Assembly: GCF_011046735.1 (NCBI RefSeq)
Contig: NZ_CP049258.1
Span: 4,916,001-4,980,000, forward strand
Direction: 5' to 3'
DNA length: 64,000 nucleotides
Source of the DNA: Nordella sp. HKS 07
GTDB taxonomy: Bacteria > Pseudomonadota > Alphaproteobacteria > Rhizobiales > Aestuariivirgaceae
Both the position numbers and the translations under genes were made by a program. Shown in pieces: positions 15,805-25,091 of the stretch. The notes below the pieces were generated by a model. That model did not search any database. It had not been told where the DNA came from and saw only the letters and a list, made by a program, of their open reading frames with translations. Every line of letters begins with the position of its first letter. Positions within the stretch are counted from its first letter, which is position 1.

Positions 15805-17924
15805 ACATCGCCGCCGCCGCACCTCAGATCCGACGCCGGCGGCCGCGTCTTGGCCTCTCCATCAAGCTTTATGTGGCGATCGCCGGCGCGGTGGCGCTGA
15901 TCCTGGCGGCGAGCGTCGTCGCCTGGATCTCCTTCGTCGAGCTCGGCCAGCTGCAGCGCCGCATCACGCGTGAGCACATTCCCTCGATGACCGACTCCCT
16001 GCGGCTCGCGCAGCGGAGCGCGCTGATTGCGGCGACCGCGCCGGCCCTGGTCTCGGCCGCCAGCGAGGCGGAACGCGAAGCGCTGATGCAGGCGGTCAGA
16101 GACCATCAGCGCATGATCGGCGCGCTGATCGACGATCTCGAACGGCAGAGCGCCAATGCCACCGATCCCGGCAACCCCAAGCAGCATATTACCGGGATCA
16201 GGCAAGCGACCGGCGAACTCGCGACCGCCCTCGACCGGCTCGATGGATCGGTCGGACGCCAGCTTCTGCTCAAGGCCGAGCTTGCCGAGCGCCGCGACCG
16301 GGCGGTGGAACTGCATCGCCGCCTGATCGGGCGGCTGACGCCGCTTCTCGACGATGCGACCATGTACCTGGTCACCGGATATCGAACTCTCGAGGATCCG
16401 GCACCGGTCTTGGCGGGGGAGCGACTTTCGCAGGAGGCGCTGCTCGATTACACAGCGATTGCTCAACTCGGCATCGAGGGCAATCTGATCGGCGGCTTTC
16501 TCGCCGAAGCGGCCAATATCCCCGATGTCACGCTGTTGCCGCCGCTGCGCGAGCGCTATGAGGCGGCGGCGGATCGCTTCCGGACCGCGCTTGCGGTCGT
16601 GAGAGGCAACGAGGCGGAGGTGCTGCGCGTCATCGCCGACGGCCTGATCAATCTGGGCGAGGGGGCAAGCGGCATATTTGTGCCGCGCCACGCTTTGCTT
16701 GTCGAAACCCAGGCTGCCGAAGCGCTGGCCGGCGAGGCGCGGACCATCGCGGCGCGGCTGACCGGTGATGTCGACCGGCTCGTGGCCGGCGTCAGGGCGA
16801 GGACCGATGAAGCCGTCGCCGCCTCCAACCGCGCGATCGATGTCGGCAGCAAGCTGCTCTTCGTGCTCAACGCCATCAGCATCATGGGCGCGCTTCTGAT
16901 CGGCTGGTGGTATGTGGCGCGCCAGGTCACCGCACCGGTGGTGCGCATCACCGATGCCGCCGCGTCCTTCGAGGAGCGGCGCTTCGATCCCGAAAGCCTC
17001 AGCCATGTGCGCACGCGCACCGACGAACTGGGAGATCTCGCCCGCACCTTCACGCGCATGGCGGGCGAGGTCCAGACCCGCACCGACACGCTCGACCGCC
17101 TGGTGGCCGAGCGCACCAGCGAATTGGAGAATGTCGCCAACCGCCTGGCCAAATATCTGTCGCCGCAGATCTACAGTTCGATCTTCTCGGCCAAGGGTGC
17201 CGCGACGGGCACGCTGGCGCGCAAGAACCTGACCATCTTCTTCTCCGACATTGCGGGCTTCACCGACATCAGCGACGGCATGGAGCCCGAGCGCTTGTCC
17301 TTCTTCATCAATACTTACTTGAGCGAGATGTCGAACATCGCCATCGAGCATGGCGGCACCATCGACAAGTTCATCGGCGATGCGATGCTGGTGTTCTTCG
17401 GCGATCCGGAAACGGAAGGGGACCGCAATGACGCCTTGCGCTGCGCCCGCATGGCGCTGCGCATGCGCGAGCGGGTGATAGAGCTCGACAAGACCTGGCA
17501 CGAGAACGGCATCTCGAAGCCTTTGCGCACCCGCATGGGCATCACCACAGGTTATTGCACGGTGGGCAATTTCGGCTCCGAGCATCGTCTCGACTACACG
17601 GTGCTCGGCGGCACGGTGAATCTCGCCGCCAGGCTCGAGACGCGGGCCGAGCCCGGCACCATCCTGATGGCCGATTCCACCTGGCTCCTCATCCAGGATG
17701 TCGCGGACGCCACGCCGATGGGCGAGATCACGCCGAAGGGCTTTGCCCGCCCCGTCGGCTGCTATCGCCTGAATGGCCTTGTTGCGCCCGACACCGCGGA
17801 TGCGGTGCAGCTCGCCGGCCGCCATGTCACGGTCTCTGTCGCGCATAAACGCCACATTCAGGAAGCGATCGAGGAAATGCGCCGCATGGAAGAGGATCTG
17901 GCGCGCCGCCTGCCGGCCGATTGA
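15801..17924 (+). CDS. Membrane adenylate cyclase, class III, with periplasmic sensor and HAMP
   Basis: A 707-residue inner-membrane sensor making a cyclic nucleotide. Segments: membrane helix about 23-47; helical periplasmic domain about 48-350, resembling TorS-type sensors; membrane helix about 352-375; HAMP about 376-430; class III catalytic domain about 470-660. Metal aspartates are D483 in FFSDIAGF and D527 in DKFIGDAM. K523 and D598 (HRLDYT) are the adenine-selecting pair, and N607 and R611 in GGTVNLAARLE are the transition-state residues, so cAMP is predicted. It is translationally coupled to a periplasmic binding protein. Confidence 0.93.
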   Translation: MNIAAAAPQIRRRRPRLGLSIKLYVAIAGAVALILAASVVAWISFVELGQLQRRITREHIPSMTDSLRLAQRSALIAATAPALVSAASEAEREALMQAVRDHQRMIGALIDDLERQSANATDPGNPKQHITGIRQATGELATALDRLDGSVGRQLLLKAELAERRDRAVELHRRLIGRLTPLLDDATMYLVTGYRTLEDPAPVLAGERLSQEALLDYTAIAQLGIEGNLIGGFLAEAANIPDVTLLPPLRERYEAAADRFRTALAVVRGNEAEVLRVIADGLINLGEGASGIFVPRHALLVETQAAEALAGEARTIAARLTGDVDRLVAGVRARTDEAVAASNRAIDVGSKLLFVLNAISIMGALLIGWWYVARQVTAPVVRITDAAASFEERRFDPESLSHVRTRTDELGDLARTFTRMAGEVQTRTDTLDRLVAERTSELENVANRLAKYLSPQIYSSIFSAKGAATGTLARKNLTIFFSDIAGFTDISDGMEPERLSFFINTYLSEMSNIAIEHGGTIDKFIGDAMLVFFGDPETEGDRNDALRCARMALRMRERVIELDKTWHENGISKPLRTRMGITTGYCTVGNFGSEHRLDYTVLGGTVNLAARLETRAEPGTILMADSTWLLIQDVADATPMGEITPKGFARPVGCYRLNGLVAPDTADAVQLAGRHVTVSVAHKRHIQEAIEEMRRMEEDLARRLPAD

Positions 17925-18102
17925 GCAGGACATCAGTACTTTTGGACCGCGCCTCTCGCCACGCTCCTGTGGCTCCCATCTTGTTTCAATGCGGCACACG
18001 GAGAGACCGACCGATATTCGTGAAGAGACATTGCGCGCAAACTGAGGTACAATAAAAAGCTCAAACAGGCAGCGCATAGTGTTCCGCTAAGGAGACGTTA
18101 GA

Positions 18103-18759
18103 GTGCCCTTAGCCCGACCGTTTGTTTATGTTTCTGTAGCGATGGGTGTTTTCCTCACCGTGGCCGCTGCATTTGCGCTGGACACCAAGCCAATCTCCCT
18201 CGACCGGATGATCCGCGCCGCTGACTTCGTGGCCGTCGGCACCATCGAGTCGGTTTCGAAGGATCGTTTCATGCTCCGGCTGTCCGACCCCATCGTGGCG
18301 CCGGAAAGCAGCGGCAGCGTCGCGATCAAGCGCAATAAGGATTGGTCGGGCGACGAGGGGCCGCAGCTCTACCGCAAGGGCGAGAACGTGCTGGTATTCG
18401 CCGAGAAGGCCAAGGCGAACGCGCCGGCCGGAAGCCCGCCTTGGCGGGTGCTCGGCTTCGAGAATGAAGGCGTGCTGCCTGTCGAGGGCGAGCATGTCTA
18501 CTACACCAGCGGCGCGCTGGAGGGTTTCGAAGCCAAGCCATACGATGTCGACGGGGCGGAATTCACAGCCTACAAGTTTGGGCTTCCAGACTTCGTCGCG
18601 GCGGTGAAGGCGCACCGCGATTGCTTTGGCCGCGCGCCGGTCCGCGGTGAGCGGCCGCCTGGCAAATCCGAGATCCTGTGTTCGGAATCGGAACTCAAGG
18701 TGCTCCGGGACAACACAACCCTTGGAGCGTATCTGATCCGACAAGCAAAGGGTGAATAA
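18103..18759 (+). CDS. Exported protein of unknown function
   Basis: A 218-residue protein with a signal peptide (VYVSVAMGVFLTVAAAFA, about residues 8-25). The GTG start is supported by AAGGAG about eight bases upstream. After the signal the chain alternates short strands (DFVAVGTIESV, DRFMLRLSDPIV) and ends with two cysteines (DCFGR and ILCSES) that may pair. No family is recognised. It precedes the secreted metzincin-like gene by 58 bases and could share its promoter. Confidence 0.75.
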   Translation: MPLARPFVYVSVAMGVFLTVAAAFALDTKPISLDRMIRAADFVAVGTIESVSKDRFMLRLSDPIVAPESSGSVAIKRNKDWSGDEGPQLYRKGENVLVFAEKAKANAPAGSPPWRVLGFENEGVLPVEGEHVYYTSGALEGFEAKPYDVDGAEFTAYKFGLPDFVAAVKAHRDCFGRAPVRGERPPGKSEILCSESELKVLRDNTTLGAYLIRQAKGE

Positions 18760-18817
18760 CACGCGCGACTAGCCGCACGACCGAGAGCATCTTTCCATGA
18801 GCTGAATGGAGGATATT

Positions 18818-21556
18818 ATGCACTCCTTATTCGGGCATCGCAGCAACACCTCGAACAAGTCTTTATGGAGTGGAGTGCGCCGGCCTCCGGCCCGGCATTT
18901 GGTATATGCTGCGGCAGTCGTCGCGCTGATCGGAGCGTTCACGCATGCCGCGCGCGCCGCCAACGTGGATTGTCAGGCGAACCGTACCGGCACCGGCAGT
19001 GTCCTTTATCTGTATTACCCGACGGCCAGTGACAGCAACTTTCCGGACGATGTCGGCGACCTGGGGGTCACGACTTCACCGCTTGCCGATTTCGATGTCG
19101 CCGACCTCGATTCGGGGATAGGAACGACCGCCGCCTTGCGCGATGCCGTCACGTCACGCGTCAAGGTGGACTACTGCGAGTTCAATATCCGCATCGTGCC
19201 GACGACAAGTGCGAACGGCACCACAAATCCGCAGCCCGGGGACGCTCGGTGGCAGGTCGTCGGGATCGGAAGTGATTCATCTCCGGACCTTTTTGGCATA
19301 GCGAGCGACGTCGATACCGGTGACGCGGTGGCGCAGGACTTTGCCCGTGTCTTTGCCGATTCGTTCGGCGTCGAATTCGGCGGTGCCGGCGGGGAACTTA
19401 ACGGGGCCAACTCGACGCTGGATCGCTGGGCCAATGCGATCGCCGGCACCACCTCGCACGAGGCGGGACACGACTACGGTCTCGGCCACAACGATTCGAT
19501 TTCAAAGGCGGGCGAGGATGACCGCAAGAGCCACATCATGGCATCGGGCACTGAAGGCGGGCTCACGGGTGCCGACCGGGTGAAGAATCGGCATTTCAGC
19601 GATACGAGTTTCGAGAAGCTGGCCGCCAATATCGGCCTCTATGAGCAGACGGTCAGCAACTGGGACTTCATCAACCCGAACAGCACCGCGGCGAACGGCT
19701 TTACCATCACCGTGCTCGTCGTTCCGTCGGCCGGCGCGCCGACGAAGGGTTCGATGTATACCGGCTCGCTCAGCCCGTGGAACAACGTATCGATCTCGGC
19801 CGACGGCTCGGAAATGCTCCAGGGCGTGAACTACAACCGCTACCGCATCAATTTCACCGATCCGAAGGGCTGGGCGAACGGCAGTGCCGGCGAGGTCGGG
19901 GCAGGCGTCGAGTTCCATGTCGGCGTCGGCCTCACGACGGCCTATATCGTGCGCGCGACCGAGCTTCGTTCGGGGACCACGGTCCTCGGTCTGCATCCGC
20001 GCGTCGTGGGCTACACCGTCGATGGGTCTTTCGACCCCGAGAGCGGCGATTTCCATGTGTCGCTCGTCAATGGCGATCCGGACGCGCCCTTGATCATGTC
20101 GGACATCGAGATCCTGCATCTGCCGCGCACCGTGGCAATCGACGAGATGGTGCCCGGCGGGAAGCTCGTCGGCCAGGACGGGCTGCCGATCGAGCCCTGG
20201 AAGGCGTGGGACCCCGGCCAGAAGGCCGTGGAGATTACCGACAGGGCGAATCTGAGCCTCGGCAATCTCTCCAATAAGCGCGCGGTGGACTACAAATATG
20301 AGACGGCCCCTGGCTGCAAGCGCGGGATCTTCAAGCCGCCGCCGATCCAGGACGGCCGAGGGTTCGCCACCGTTGAATATTGCCCCAAGGGTCACGTGCT
20401 GGGCCTGTTCCCCTCGGCGCGGGTCTATGTGAAGGCGACGGTGACCGATCCTAATGCGATCTTTTTCGACGCCAAGGAGGGGCGCTTCGTGACAGGCCCG
20501 CTCAGCACCCGTGTCTTCTTCCAGGTTGCCGGCAAGCATCCGGACCTGAACGAGAACGGGGTGGACGACGCGATCGACATCGATAACGGAACCTGCGCGG
20601 ACACGAACCGCAACGGCGTGTGTGATCATATCGAGCCCCAGCACTACAAATATGCGGCGAAGCTCGTCTGCGGCGTGCAGCCGGAAGAAAATGACGGCCG
20701 CGTGGTGCGGGGCAGCTACGCCACGACCGTCAACATCCTCAATCCGCAAGAGCGGGAAGTGCGCCTTGTGAAGACGCTGTCGCTCACTTATCCGCCGGAA
20801 GAGCAGCGCCCGGGCGATGTGCTGACGATCGGCAAGGATCTTCTCAAGCCGGACCAGGCGCTCAAGGTCGATTGTGCCGACATTCAGCGACGGTTGTTCC
20901 CGAACGGCCTGCCGGCCTTGTATATCGAGGGCTTCGTGGTCATCGAGAGCTCCGGCAGCCTTGACGTGACCGCGGTCTATTCGAGCCGCGATGTCGCCGA
21001 GGCGCCTGACTGCGGCGGACGTCCCGGAGGAGACGGCGGGCATTGCGGCTGCAAGCACGGCGGGGACGATCATTGCAAGCGTGGCTGCGGAAAGGACGGG
21101 GGCGGTTCGCCGGGCTGCCAGCCGCCGGATTCGATCTCGACCACGCTCGATGTCGAGCAGATCCGCGAACGGGTGATTGAGCGCGCCAAGCAGCCGCCGG
21201 TGCAGCAGTGCGCCGACCTGACGGTGCGCGATATCAGTCGGCCGCAGGTTTCGTGCCCGACGGGCGGGGGCAGCTGCGTGACGAAGGTGGACTACGCGAT
21301 CGCCAATATCGGCAATGCGGCCTCGGGTCCGTTCGAGAGCCGGGCGACGCTCGATCCCAACCAGTCGGTTGTGGTCACGCAACTCGTCGCTGCGGGTCTG
21401 GCGCCGGGTCAGTCCACGTCTATCAGCGTGGTCACGCCGCCGGACGGCAATTGTTTTGACGGCGATTGCACCGTGGCGGTGGACGTGGACAGCTCGAACA
21501 AGGTCAACGAGTGCCGAGAGGACAACAATTCTCTCGCCAAGACCACGAAGGGCTAG
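18818..21556 (+). CDS. Large secreted zinc metalloprotease-like protein with CARDB domain
   Basis: A 912-residue protein with a signal peptide ending near ARA (about residue 47). HEAGHDYGLGH (H214, E215, H218, H224) is a full metzincin zinc motif with the conserved glycine. Near residue 575, DLNENGVDDAIDIDNG and DTNRNGVCD look like thrombospondin type 3 or dockerin-like calcium loops. A Cys/Gly/His-rich linker follows at about 730-770, and residues from about 800 (ADLTVRDI ... VDYAIANIGN) form a CARDB adhesion-type domain. The ATG at 18818 has GGAGG five bases upstream. Substrate unknown. A Met-turn was not identified with certainty. Confidence 0.82.
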   Translation: MHSLFGHRSNTSNKSLWSGVRRPPARHLVYAAAVVALIGAFTHAARAANVDCQANRTGTGSVLYLYYPTASDSNFPDDVGDLGVTTSPLADFDVADLDSGIGTTAALRDAVTSRVKVDYCEFNIRIVPTTSANGTTNPQPGDARWQVVGIGSDSSPDLFGIASDVDTGDAVAQDFARVFADSFGVEFGGAGGELNGANSTLDRWANAIAGTTSHEAGHDYGLGHNDSISKAGEDDRKSHIMASGTEGGLTGADRVKNRHFSDTSFEKLAANIGLYEQTVSNWDFINPNSTAANGFTITVLVVPSAGAPTKGSMYTGSLSPWNNVSISADGSEMLQGVNYNRYRINFTDPKGWANGSAGEVGAGVEFHVGVGLTTAYIVRATELRSGTTVLGLHPRVVGYTVDGSFDPESGDFHVSLVNGDPDAPLIMSDIEILHLPRTVAIDEMVPGGKLVGQDGLPIEPWKAWDPGQKAVEITDRANLSLGNLSNKRAVDYKYETAPGCKRGIFKPPPIQDGRGFATVEYCPKGHVLGLFPSARVYVKATVTDPNAIFFDAKEGRFVTGPLSTRVFFQVAGKHPDLNENGVDDAIDIDNGTCADTNRNGVCDHIEPQHYKYAAKLVCGVQPEENDGRVVRGSYATTVNILNPQEREVRLVKTLSLTYPPEEQRPGDVLTIGKDLLKPDQALKVDCADIQRRLFPNGLPALYIEGFVVIESSGSLDVTAVYSSRDVAEAPDCGGRPGGDGGHCGCKHGGDDHCKRGCGKDGGGSPGCQPPDSISTTLDVEQIRERVIERAKQPPVQQCADLTVRDISRPQVSCPTGGGSCVTKVDYAIANIGNAASGPFESRATLDPNQSVVVTQLVAAGLAPGQSTSISVVTPPDGNCFDGDCTVAVDVDSSNKVNECREDNNSLAKTTKG

Positions 21557-21629
21557 CGCATCGGCCCGAAAAGCTTGTGGTCAGGCCTGACCCGACCATG
21601 CGCAGCGGTTTTCGGGCAAGCCGATGCGC
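21556..21629. repeat. Palindromic intergenic repeat
   Basis: GCGCATCGGC and GCCGATGCGC form the outer arms, with CCCGAAAA and TTTTCGGG inside and GGTCAGGCCTGACC at the centre. Elements of this form are frequent in rhizobial intergenic DNA. It begins one base before the end of the preceding reading frame's stop region. Confidence 0.65.
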
Positions 21630-21646
21630 AAATACAAAGAGATAGA

Positions 21647-21681
21647 GCGGCTCCGGCGGCCACCACCGCTGCCGGAGCCGC
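21647..21681 (+). terminator. Strong hairpin, probable terminator
   Basis: Arms GCGGCTCCGGC and GCCGGAGCCGC flank 13 bases. No long T tract follows. It lies between the convergent protease gene and the small minus-strand gene. Confidence 0.45.
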
Positions 21682-21726
21682 CATCCGCGCTGGCGCGGCG
21701 CCGTCCGGTTGATCCTCCTGGTGCAG

Positions 21727-21903
21727 TCAAAACGACTGTGACTTGAATTCAGGTCCTTGTTGCGGGACTTCGGGCGGCTGGTTATCGTTTGTGGCTTTCG
21801 GCAGTTCGTGAATTCGGTTCTGAGAGCCCTGGAACTCGGCAAGCAACCCGTCGCCGCGCAGGGCCGCCTGAGTGTGCAGGGAGCGAAGCAACATCATCAT
21901 CAT
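21727..21903 (-). CDS. Small conserved-type protein with NDNQPPE tail
   Basis: A 58-residue product starting with four methionines. AAGGAGG lies seven bases before the first ATG (21903), an excellent ribosome site. The C-terminal part reads HELPKATNDNQPPEVPQQ; an NDNQPP element is common in short rhizobial proteins of unknown role. No domain can be named. Confidence 0.65.
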   Translation of the reverse strand: MMMMLLRSLHTQAALRGDGLLAEFQGSQNRIHELPKATNDNQPPEVPQQGPEFKSQSF

Positions 21904-22274
21904 CGAATGTCCTCCTTGTCGGAAGGTTTTACCGTGTCCTGCGCGCGGCGCTGTTGCCACCCGTTTCTTGCTCCGATCCAAACCTCTGGACAAAAAGTCA
22001 TGAGAGTCGACTGCCGCTTGCCATTGGCAGTGACTCTCTAGTCGATCGTATCATTCGGGAGGGTCGCGGCTGGCAGCGGCCTCGTCGATCGCTCGAAGCA
22101 AGCCGGCCTCGATCGTCACACCTTCGCTTATATCCTTGACGATCTCGGGCTGCCGCGAGGAGCCGGAAGGTCGGCGCCTTCAGCATAGAGAGCGAGCGCT
22201 TCAGCAGCATTTGAGCATGTTCACCCTCGTTGGCTGCGGCAGGAGATACTCTATTCTGAGTAATTCTTTAAGAA
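21904..22274. other. Gene-free stretch
   Basis: No convincing gene. It must hold the promoters of the minus-strand small gene and the rightward operon starting at 22275. An alternating GATCG-rich segment near 22040-22110 is visible but not explained. Confidence 0.4.
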
Positions 22275-22601
22275 GTGAATGACGCTTACAGCGGTGTGCT
22301 GGAGTTGCGGCTCAAAAGTCACATTGAGCGCGCTCGGCGCTCTGTGGCTGCAGGGCGTAGGTACTTGGTCCATCTAGAATGCGACGCCAATCTCGAAGAC
22401 AATTACTCCGTAATGGTCGCCGTCATCATGGACATTACCACGGCGCAAGCTCCCCTGCCGAAGCTGCAAGAGGCGGCCGCTGCCATCGGAGTCTCGGGCA
22501 GGACCGCCAGACTCTCTACCGAGCAGCTACCTCCGATCAAGGAAGCCGCCTGCGAAGTGCTTGCCATCCCGGGCGTGACCGATGTGGTCAAGCCCGCGTA
22601 A
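22275..22601 (+). CDS. Hypothetical protein
   Basis: A 108-residue product from a GTG. It starts MNDAYSGVLELRLKSHIERA and contains a beta-strand-like YLVHLECDANLEDNYSVMVA and the segment PGVTDVVKPA. No family is recognised. No strong Shine-Dalgarno is present. It begins a four-gene rightward set of a second hypothetical protein, a DUF4239 membrane protein and a TAXI-type binding protein. Confidence 0.6.
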   Translation: MNDAYSGVLELRLKSHIERARRSVAAGRRYLVHLECDANLEDNYSVMVAVIMDITTAQAPLPKLQEAAAAIGVSGRTARLSTEQLPPIKEAACEVLAIPGVTDVVKPA

Positions 22602-22614
22602 CAGCGAGGCGCAC

Positions 22615-23136
22615 ATGGCCTATACTGAAGACGATCTCAACCTTCTGGCTTCGGTGCCGCAGCTCATCGGCTCGGCCATCGCCGCCTCGGCGGGAAGCGG
22701 TTTGTTCGGCACCGGCAAGGAGCTCTTTGCCAACGCCAACGCAGTGTTGGACGGGCTCAAATCCTATCCCGGCAACCCTCTGATCAAGCAGCTTTTGCCG
22801 GATCCGGCAGGTGACCGGGCTGCAGCCGTCGAGAAGATGAAAAGAACACGTGACTGGACCACGGCGCGGCTCAGGGCCAAGGGCGTGGACAATGGCGAGA
22901 AGCTGAGAGCCCTGGTCATTGAAGACGCTCGGGCTGCCGCTGCGGTGCTCGCCAGCAAGGCCTCCCCAAGCGAAGCGGCGGAATACAAGCAGTGGGCTCT
23001 GTCGATCGCCGAGAAAGTTGCGAGTGCTGCGACCGAAGGCGGCTTCCTCGGCTTTGGCGGAGAGCGTGTTTCGGCGGCGGAAAAGGCGCTGATCGCGGAC
23101 GTCCGCAACGCACTTGGCGTCGCCGCGACGGCCTGA
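22615..23136 (+). CDS. Hypothetical helical protein
   Basis: A 173-residue, alanine-rich, mainly helical protein without membrane segments after a mildly hydrophobic start (VPQLIGSAIAASAGSGLFG). The ATG at 22615 follows GAGG; an in-frame ATG at 22582 lies inside the previous gene and is less likely. It lies 13 bases after the preceding gene. Function unknown. Confidence 0.65.
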   Translation: MAYTEDDLNLLASVPQLIGSAIAASAGSGLFGTGKELFANANAVLDGLKSYPGNPLIKQLLPDPAGDRAAAVEKMKRTRDWTTARLRAKGVDNGEKLRALVIEDARAAAAVLASKASPSEAAEYKQWALSIAEKVASAATEGGFLGFGGERVSAAEKALIADVRNALGVAATA

Positions 23137-23193
23137 TCCAAGCGCTCAAGCGCTCGCTGGGGAGGAGCGTATAGGAGGAAAGCAGTCTGTCCC

Positions 23194-24018
23194 ATGCCCC
23201 GGTGGTTTGATCTGCAATGGCTGACGGCGGCGATGGACGCGCTGTCGACGAGGCAGCTGGCGTTCTTTTGCTCGGCGATCCTTGTCGGTGTCACCTGGTT
23301 TGGAATCATTTTCTTCAAGCCATTCATTCGCAGGCTGCTGCGCAGCCAACCTGGAGCAAACGATCTTGTAAATTTTGCAAGTGCGGGATTCAGCCTTTTC
23401 TATGGGCTGCTGCTCGGGCTCCTGTCGTTTGCGACCTTCGGCAACGTATCGAGCGTCGAAGCAAGTGTGGATCGCGAGGCGTCAAACATCGCGGCGCTCT
23501 ATCGCCTGGTGGGATCCTACCCCGAACCACTGCAGAGTGAACTGCAGTACCTGCTTCGCGACTATACTAAATATGTCATCGACAAAGACTGGCCGGCACA
23601 CCGGCAGGGGAAAATCTATAACGGAGGCGATCTGCGACTACAGGTGATCGAGGAGAAGATAATATCTCTTATGCCCGCCAGTCACGCGCAAGAACTCCTC
23701 CAGGAACAGAGCATCAAGACATTTGGCGAGATCCGCGACGCGCGTTTCCAGAGACTCACCGGCGTGAATACCGCAATTCCCGGCGTGCTCTGGTATGTCG
23801 TCTTTATCGGCGCCGTGATAAACATACTCCTGATCTGGATGCTCGATATGCGCTTTTCGTTGCATCTGGTGCTCGGCGGCATTGTCTCTTTCTTTCTCGG
23901 CGTCATGATCTTTCTCATAGCGGCAATGGATCGCCCGCTGCAGGGAAGCGTCAGCGTGTCGGCCAACGCGTACAAGGTCATGTTCAAGCATGCCATGCAA
24001 TGGGACGATGCCCAATGA
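23194..24018 (+). CDS. DUF4239 (bestrophin-like) membrane protein
   Basis: A 274-residue membrane protein. Hydrophobic segments lie at about 22-45, 62-82, 192-215 and 222-247, and a central soluble helical region contains VEASVDREASNIAALYRLV, the DUF4239 signature. The family is related to bestrophin-type channels by structure prediction, and ion conductance is only an inference. Its stop overlaps the start of the TAXI protein gene (ATGA), so the two products may work together. Confidence 0.8.
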   Translation: MPRWFDLQWLTAAMDALSTRQLAFFCSAILVGVTWFGIIFFKPFIRRLLRSQPGANDLVNFASAGFSLFYGLLLGLLSFATFGNVSSVEASVDREASNIAALYRLVGSYPEPLQSELQYLLRDYTKYVIDKDWPAHRQGKIYNGGDLRLQVIEEKIISLMPASHAQELLQEQSIKTFGEIRDARFQRLTGVNTAIPGVLWYVVFIGAVINILLIWMLDMRFSLHLVLGGIVSFFLGVMIFLIAAMDRPLQGSVSVSANAYKVMFKHAMQWDDAQ

Positions 24019-24995
24019 CAGTCGGCTATCCCAACGTGCGCAAGCTTGTGGCCGTGGTCATCGCATCTCTGACCTTGGCCGGAACCTGGATTGTCGCATC
24101 CGCGGAGCCGGCCTTCGTATCGATGGGCACCGGTCCTGTTTCAGGCATCTACTATCCGACCGGGCGATCGATTTGTGACGTCGTAAACGCCGTAGCCGGA
24201 ATGACCCTGCGGTGTTCGGTAGAAGCTACTCCCGGGTCTGTGTACAATGTGGAAGCGGTTGCGAGCGGGGAAATCGAATTTGCGCTCATCCAATCGGATG
24301 TCCAGTTCTTCTCGAGTAGAGGTGAGGGACACTGGAAGAACCGACCTGTGGGCAAGCTTCGATCGGTCATGTCGCTTTATCCCGAACTGCTGACGATCAT
24401 GGCGCGCCCCGACGCCGGCATCCACGATCTCGATGGGCTCAAAGGCAAGCGAGTGAACATCGGAATGTCGGGAACCGGAACGCGCGCCACATGGGATGAG
24501 ATTGCCGACACCTTCGGTATCTCCGCCGGAGATTTGATGGAGGCAGCCAAGCTCAAGCCGGCGGCCGCGATCGAGCGCATGTGCGCCAAAACACTGGACG
24601 CAAATCTCCTCATCGTCGGCCATCCATCGAAAATGGTGGAATCTCAACTCGCGACCTGTGGCCTGGTTCTTGCTGGTGCGAGCGAGGAGAGGATCAGCAA
24701 GCTTGTCAGCTCGAGGCCCTACTATGTCAGCGCGACAATTCCGGCTGCATATTATGGCCTTGGCAGTGACGTAAGGACATTTGGTGTCAAAGCCACGCTG
24801 GTGTCGTCAGCCGACGTACCTGATGATCTTGTCTATGTGCTTGTCAAAACCATCATGATGAATCTCGATAATTTGAAGGCGCAATCGCCTTCGCTCGCGG
24901 GGCTGAAGCCGGAGGAGATGATCAGCCAATCCTTGACGGCACCTTTGCATCCCGGGGCCGCCAGAGCTTACCGGGAACTCGGCCTTCTCAAGTGA
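24015..24995 (+). CDS. TAXI-family TRAP-type solute-binding protein
   Basis: A 326-residue periplasmic protein with an N-terminal signal (LVAVVIASLTLAGTWIVASA). The TAXI signature is clear: MGTGPVSGIYYPTGRSICD near residue 36, then LRSVMSLYPELLTIMARPDA and LKGKRVNIGMSGTGTRATWD. Such proteins feed TRAP transporters, but no TRAP permease is encoded nearby. Instead the gene is coupled to a DUF4239 membrane protein, which suggests an unusual partner. Confidence 0.88.
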   Translation: MTVGYPNVRKLVAVVIASLTLAGTWIVASAEPAFVSMGTGPVSGIYYPTGRSICDVVNAVAGMTLRCSVEATPGSVYNVEAVASGEIEFALIQSDVQFFSSRGEGHWKNRPVGKLRSVMSLYPELLTIMARPDAGIHDLDGLKGKRVNIGMSGTGTRATWDEIADTFGISAGDLMEAAKLKPAAAIERMCAKTLDANLLIVGHPSKMVESQLATCGLVLAGASEERISKLVSSRPYYVSATIPAAYYGLGSDVRTFGVKATLVSSADVPDDLVYVLVKTIMMNLDNLKAQSPSLAGLKPEEMISQSLTAPLHPGAARAYRELGLLK

Positions 24996-24999
24996 GGAT

Positions 25000-25077
25000 A
25001 AGCGCTGGAAACGAGATGAAGTGGACACCGATTTTCGCAGGAAATTGATTCAATACAAACTCATCGTGATCTGGGAG
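25000..25077. repeat. Decayed copy of the repeat at 10282-10448
   Basis: The gap between the TAXI and AIM24 genes contains GAAGTGGACACCGATTTTCG and CAAACTCATCGTGATCT, which match the palindromes at 10399-10447 and 10340-10395 with several substitutions. Confidence 0.55.
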
Positions 25078-25091
25078 AAAGAGAGGAGGAG

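Noticed and set aside
15711-18077. 788-residue open frame opposite the cyclase gene
   Set aside because: High-GC antisense shadow of the cyclase and its neighbour, with no recognisable domain or ribosome site.
19502-21382. 626-residue open frame opposite the metzincin-like gene
   Set aside because: Antisense shadow; composition dominated by Arg, His, Asp and Ala with no motif.
24015-24995. Part of a complete TRAP transporter
   Set aside because: No TRAP permease frame exists within several kilobases on either strand.
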